DNA from: Saprospiraceae bacterium
Lineage (GTDB): Bacteria > Bacteroidota > Bacteroidia > Chitinophagales > Saprospiraceae
Reading direction: 5' to 3'
NCBI GenBank assembly: GCA_020631355.1
Contig: JAHDHL010000004.1
Location: forward strand, 62,001-126,000
DNA: 64,000 bases
This document shows, one piece after another, positions 60,985-64,000 of this stretch (positions are counted from its first letter, which is position 1; each line of letters begins with the position of its first letter). The translations under genes were made by a program, and so were the position numbers. The notes beneath the pieces were generated by a model. It had not been told where the DNA came from, ran no database searches, and was given only the letters and a program-made list of their open reading frames with translations.

Positions 60985-61010
60985 AAAACCAAATACTTTT
61001 ATTTGGTTTT
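60985..61010 (+). promoter_or_regulatory. Hairpin in the sigma-factor leader
   Basis: AAAACCAAAT (60985-60994) pairs perfectly with ATTTGGTTTT (61001-61010) around ACTTTT. Because the right arm ends in T residues it resembles an attenuator-type terminator inside the leader. The rest of the leader is A/T-rich with no open frame. Confidence 0.45.
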
Positions 61011-61165
61011 GGATTCAAATGTCGATTTATTCTCATACGAATCTTCTATTTTTCAATAACTAAAATTTACGTCTATAGCGGCAAACTTTACACTTTCTGA
61101 TTTTATTTTTTAAGAAGGACCCATTACAACAACTGGTATTTGAAAACGACCTAAATCAGAACGGT

Positions 61166-61753
61166 ATGCAGTTACAACCGCTTAATGATCAGCAATTGAT
61201 CGTTCATTACCTAGGAGGTGATGAGCGTGCATTCGAAGAGTTATTGAATCGTCACAAGGAAAGAATCTATACTCAGATTTATCTTTTCGTCAAGGACACA
61301 GCTCTCGCAGAAGACATATTCCAAGATGTATTCATCAAAATCATTGATACCCTAAGAAAGGGTAAGTACAATCACGAAGGTAAGTTCGTACAATGGGCTA
61401 TGCGTATAGCATATAACATGTGTGTGGACCATTTCAGGAGAAATAAGCGCCGACCTACGGTAGCTCCTACTGAATCATTCGACATATTCGAAGTACTTCA
61501 CATGACCGATGATGATGCAGAAACAAACATCATCAAGAGTGAGACCCATCAGAAAATCCGTCAATTGGTAGACCAGCTGCCTCCTGAACAGAGAGAAGTC
61601 GTAGTTCTACGTCATTATGCGGATATGAGTTTCAAGGAAATTGCCAAGCTGACACGAGTCAGTATCAATACGGCTTTGGGAAGAATGCGCTATGCCCTCA
61701 TCAATATCAGAAAAATGGTGGAGGAGAAGCAAATCAGTCTACAAGAATCATAA
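61166..61753 (+). CDS. Sigma-70 family (ECF-type) RNA polymerase sigma factor
   Basis: The 195-residue protein has region 2 (NDQQLIVHYLGGDERAFEEL, AEDIFQDVFIKIIDTLRKGK, FVQWAMRIAYNMCVDHFRRN) and region 4 with a helix-turn-helix (MSFKEIAKLTRVSINTALGR), separated by a short linker. Regions 1 and 3 are absent, as in extracytoplasmic-function sigma factors. This type is very conserved across Bacteroidota, which suggests a housekeeping or stress role rather than a SusCD-type regulator. No anti-sigma factor is adjacent, so its control is not visible except for the long leader. It is a single gene. Confidence 0.92.
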   Translation: MQLQPLNDQQLIVHYLGGDERAFEELLNRHKERIYTQIYLFVKDTALAEDIFQDVFIKIIDTLRKGKYNHEGKFVQWAMRIAYNMCVDHFRRNKRRPTVAPTESFDIFEVLHMTDDDAETNIIKSETHQKIRQLVDQLPPEQREVVVLRHYADMSFKEIAKLTRVSINTALGRMRYALINIRKMVEEKQISLQES

Positions 61754-61888
61754 TAATTGCAATTGCATACTGCAAAAGATATTTTGCCCCCCAAGCGAAA
61801 GGTGTGTATTGGATAAGGTTTAAGTATAGCCCAAGAACTAAAATAAAACGCGCTTGGATTTATATAGCATCCTTTCGTTCTAAAGGCA

Positions 61889-61926
61889 TCAACGGCAGTC
61901 GGTTTTCGACTGCCGTTTCGATTTTA
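61889..61926 (-). terminator. Bidirectional terminator between the sigma factor and flavin reductase genes
   Basis: AACGGCAGTCG pairs perfectly with CGACTGCCGTT around GTTTT, with TCGATTTTATCC on the plus strand. It lies 2 bases upstream of the minus-strand stop codon region. Confidence 0.82.
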
Positions 61927-61928
61927 TC

Positions 61929-62813
61929 CTAGAGTAGCATCAGGACTTTCATTGCCTTTTCGGCATCACCCTCAGCATCCAGTATCTGTTTTGCATAATT
62001 GTGAATCATCAATTCCGGATTATTCATCTCCAATAAGGTAGCGATACCCTCATCCTTTTTGACTTCATCCACTTCATCCTGGGTCGGCAAGGCTTTCAAA
62101 CCTGCCAATTGGGCCAGATTATTACCTGTGAGTACCTTACTTTCCAGAACGGATTGGGGCAATGCATCAAAACCGATTGCAATCTGAAGTACGGGCTGTA
62201 CGATTGGGAATACATTCGGTCCGCTACACCTGACATAATATGCACGGCCCATCCTACCCATCAGGTCCATTTTGTGCGGGTCTATCCTATCCTTTTCATC
62301 TATGGCATCCTCGGCTACATGTAGTTTTTCGACATGGCAAATAATCAAATGGCCTGCTCCTCCATCTTCTCCTAGGGTAATGATTTCCTTTACCTTACAT
62401 TCCATCTGCGCCGGAGACTCCTTGATTCTGAATGGCTTGACAGTCTCTGACGCAATAGGAGTCAATCCCGCCTTTACGAATTCATCCACCTCTGTCGGAT
62501 ATTGGATACTCGCAATCGCCATTTGGCGAACGATATTATAATTCACCACATTGATAACCACCTCCTTATTCTTCTGAATATTATGTAAGGTATCCTTTGT
62601 GGTATTATCCATTACTCTCCTATTCGAAGAAAACACCAGGATTGGCGGATTCGAACTGAATGCATTGAAAAAGCTGTAAGGAGCAATATTCTTGTTCCCA
62701 TCCTCATCCACAGTACTGGCAAAAGCTATCGGACGTGGAGCTACGGATCCTAATAAAAACTGGTGCAGGTCTCTTGTAGGGACTTCCTTTGGGTCAATGG
62801 TTCTCATTTTCAT
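61929..62813 (-). CDS. Flavin reductase family protein (FMN-binding split barrel)
   Basis: The 294-residue cytoplasmic protein has the split-barrel flavin-reductase domain in its first 200 residues: LLGSVAPRPIAFASTVDEDG, NIAPYSFFNAFSSNPPILVF, DTLHNIQKNKEVVINVVNYN, and DPHKMDLMGRMGRAYYVRCS. These bind FMN and NAD(P)H in DIM6/NTAB-type proteins, which supply reduced flavin or act as flavin-dependent oxidases. The C-terminal 90 residues are a helical extension (TGNNLAQLAGLKALPTQDEV) found in Bacteroidota members. The physiological partner is unknown. The start could also be the methionine two codons later. It is a single gene. Confidence 0.92.
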   Translation of the reverse strand: MKMRTIDPKEVPTRDLHQFLLGSVAPRPIAFASTVDEDGNKNIAPYSFFNAFSSNPPILVFSSNRRVMDNTTKDTLHNIQKNKEVVINVVNYNIVRQMAIASIQYPTEVDEFVKAGLTPIASETVKPFRIKESPAQMECKVKEIITLGEDGGAGHLIICHVEKLHVAEDAIDEKDRIDPHKMDLMGRMGRAYYVRCSGPNVFPIVQPVLQIAIGFDALPQSVLESKVLTGNNLAQLAGLKALPTQDEVDEVKKDEGIATLLEMNNPELMIHNYAKQILDAEGDAEKAMKVLMLL

Positions 62814-63037
62814 GGTTGGACGTTGATGTTAGGTGATTGGATGTTTAGATATTATGGTTGAATATGTGATATTCCACTATCCGAATGCGAAGTTAATTCA
62901 TTCTTTCTTAGAGCGTATTCAGATTTGGTCTTTGAATATAATTTTAGGTCATTTTGTGTTTGATTGAAGCTCAAATTAGTCCAAAGTGTTATATCTGGAC
63001 ATGCTCGTAGTCTTGGAGTTGGTTGGAAAACGAATGA

Positions 63038-63964
63038 CTATTCCTTATCGTCGGGCTTATCCTTTCCGAAGCTATTCCTAGGGTGGTAGGTCTGTATGAC
63101 ATCCTTTAGGTATTCCCTATCCAAATGGGTATAAATTTCCGTAGTGGTAATGGATTCGTGGCCCAACATATCCTGTACTGCCTTAAGGTCTGCCCCTCCC
63201 TCGACCAAATGTGTGGCAAAGGAATGTCTGAACGTATGTGGCGAAACATTCTTTTCAATACCTACTTCGGCAGCTATTTCCTTTACGATGTGAAAAACCA
63301 TAATACGGGAAAGTCGGTTGCCTCTCTTATTAAGGAATACGATGTTATCCTCCTTGATTTTACTGTAGCTACGACGCTCATCTAAGTATAGCTTAAGCTG
63401 GTGAATGGCGGATGTTCCTATCGGTACCAGTCGTTGCTTGTCGTTCTTACCAATTACCCGGATGAATCCTATATCGAGAAACAAGTCCGTTATCTTCAGA
63501 CCAATTAATTCACTCACCCGCAAACCACAGGCATACATCACTTCGAACATCGCCCTATTGCGTCTGCCATGCACTGTGGACATATCGAAACCACCCAAAA
63601 AATCATTGACTTCCTCCACAGTCATGACTGCGGGAATTTTCCGGTTCAGCTTAGGGGATTCGATCAATTCCGACGGGTCAGCCTCAATCAGATTCTCAAT
63701 GACCAGATATTTATAATAAGCTTTGATACCTGAAATGATTCTAGCTTGGGTTGCGGCTCCCAATCCTAATTCATTCAAATAAAATACAAAATCCTTGAGG
63801 TGTTGTGTCTTGATTTGCCTAGGTGACAATTCCAATTCACTCAATCTTAGAAAATCCACCAGTTTCCTAACATCCGATGTATACCCCTTAACTGAGTGTT
63901 CAGAAAAGGAACGTTCCAATTTCATGTAGGCTTCGAAACCTTTGATTGTAGAGCGGAAATCCAT
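63038..63964 (-). CDS. xerD: Site-specific tyrosine recombinase XerD
   Basis: The 308-residue protein matches XerD in length and layout. It has an N-terminal SAM-like core-binding domain (FEAYMKLERSFSEHSVKGYT) and a catalytic domain with the full set: Arg149 (ACGLRVSEL), Lys173 (IGKNDKQR), His243 and Arg246 (HTFRHSFATHL), His269 (MLGHESITT) and Tyr278 (IYTHL). XerD resolves chromosome dimers at dif with XerC or alone. No dif-like or integron-like sequence adjoins it, and the flanking genes are ordinary, so it is the housekeeping enzyme and not a mobile-element integrase. Confidence 0.95.
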   Translation of the reverse strand: MDFRSTIKGFEAYMKLERSFSEHSVKGYTSDVRKLVDFLRLSELELSPRQIKTQHLKDFVFYLNELGLGAATQARIISGIKAYYKYLVIENLIEADPSELIESPKLNRKIPAVMTVEEVNDFLGGFDMSTVHGRRNRAMFEVMYACGLRVSELIGLKITDLFLDIGFIRVIGKNDKQRLVPIGTSAIHQLKLYLDERRSYSKIKEDNIVFLNKRGNRLSRIMVFHIVKEIAAEVGIEKNVSPHTFRHSFATHLVEGGADLKAVQDMLGHESITTTEIYTHLDREYLKDVIQTYHPRNSFGKDKPDDKE

Positions 63965-64000
63965 AATGGCAAGGTAAGACTTTTCAGTATGTAGTCCTAG

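Noticed and set aside
62638-62660. A GGATTCGAACTG string resembling a tRNA T-arm
   Set aside because: It lies within the flavin reductase coding region and no acceptor or anticodon stem can be drawn around it.
63038-63964. The tyrosine recombinase as an integrase marking a mobile element
   Set aside because: Its length, motifs and isolated setting match housekeeping XerD, and no attachment repeats, tRNA or phage genes adjoin it.
1-64000. CRISPR arrays, insertion sequences and known defence systems
   Set aside because: I found no regularly spaced repeats, transposase motifs, Cas, restriction or toxin-antitoxin signatures in the window.

Overview
This window is chromosomal DNA of a Bacteroidota bacterium, most probably from the Saprospiria (Lewinella/Saprospira-like) side of the phylum. 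Four independent signs point there. Promoters carry the Bacteroidota -7 element TAnnTTTG, and several have TTG/TTTG 19-20 bases upstream. Four large secreted proteins end in a type IX secretion (T9SS) C-terminal sorting domain. Phylum-typical families are present (DUF4286, DUF2480, short RpoD lacking region 1.1, SprB-like repeats, the SatD/DUF3307 pair). Secreted proteins carry GVDDDGDGLIDCDD and CTDPTACNYNP repeats. I see no rRNA, tRNA, CRISPR array, insertion sequence or prophage. The gene content is mostly housekeeping with scattered accessory secreted proteins.

Layout. 1-6.7 kb: truncated leucyl aminopeptidase, divergent from rsmA, then a secreted amidohydrolase, a small secreted protein, a propeller/OmpA fusion and an RNA 2H phosphoesterase. 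6.7-15.1 kb: a mostly minus-strand block of T9SS cargo (esterase-like, FG-GAP/UnbV, lysyl oxidase) with a hotdog protein and a Na+/Ca2+ exchanger between them. 15.5-22.5 kb: sucA, a TonB receptor, and an accessory pair made of a GH25 lysozyme lipoprotein and a 214-residue protein that resembles ribosome-inactivating proteins. 22.6-33.8 kb, minus strand: lipoprotein, alpha/beta hydrolase, MFS transporter with a coupled secreted protein, glnB-amt operon, DUF4286 and a 1204-residue T9SS protein. 34.4-39.5 kb, plus strand: GGGP synthase, rsgA, asnS with a helical insertion, YtxJ and a tandem pair of CYFCG proteins. 39.6-47.4 kb: M3 peptidase, membrane hydrolase, PpiD-like chaperone, DUF2480 and lytic transglycosylase. 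47.4-52.6 kb: LytTR regulator, START-like protein, rpoD, long-form gap and trxB. 52.7-59.7 kb: M23 peptidase, blaI-blaR1 pair, GH113-like lipoprotein, SatD-DUF3307 operon, acyl-ACP thioesterase and mevalonate kinase. 60-64 kb: secreted protein, ECF-type sigma factor with a long leader, flavin reductase and xerD.

The most unusual items are as follows. (1) A secreted bacterial lysyl oxidase keeps the three copper histidines and both residues that form the LTQ cofactor, in a protein with PPC, dockerin-like and T9SS modules. (2) A possible ribosome-inactivating-protein-like enzyme is paired with a GH25 lysozyme. (3) BlaR1 has a peptidoglycan-binding domain where a beta-lactam sensor would be. (4) An array of GTTATA half-sites overlaps the apparently leaderless satD promoter. 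Isoprenoid-related genes (mevalonate kinase, archaeal-type GGGP synthase) suggest a mevalonate route and perhaps unusual lipids. All functional statements come from reading motifs in the sequence; no database search was run.
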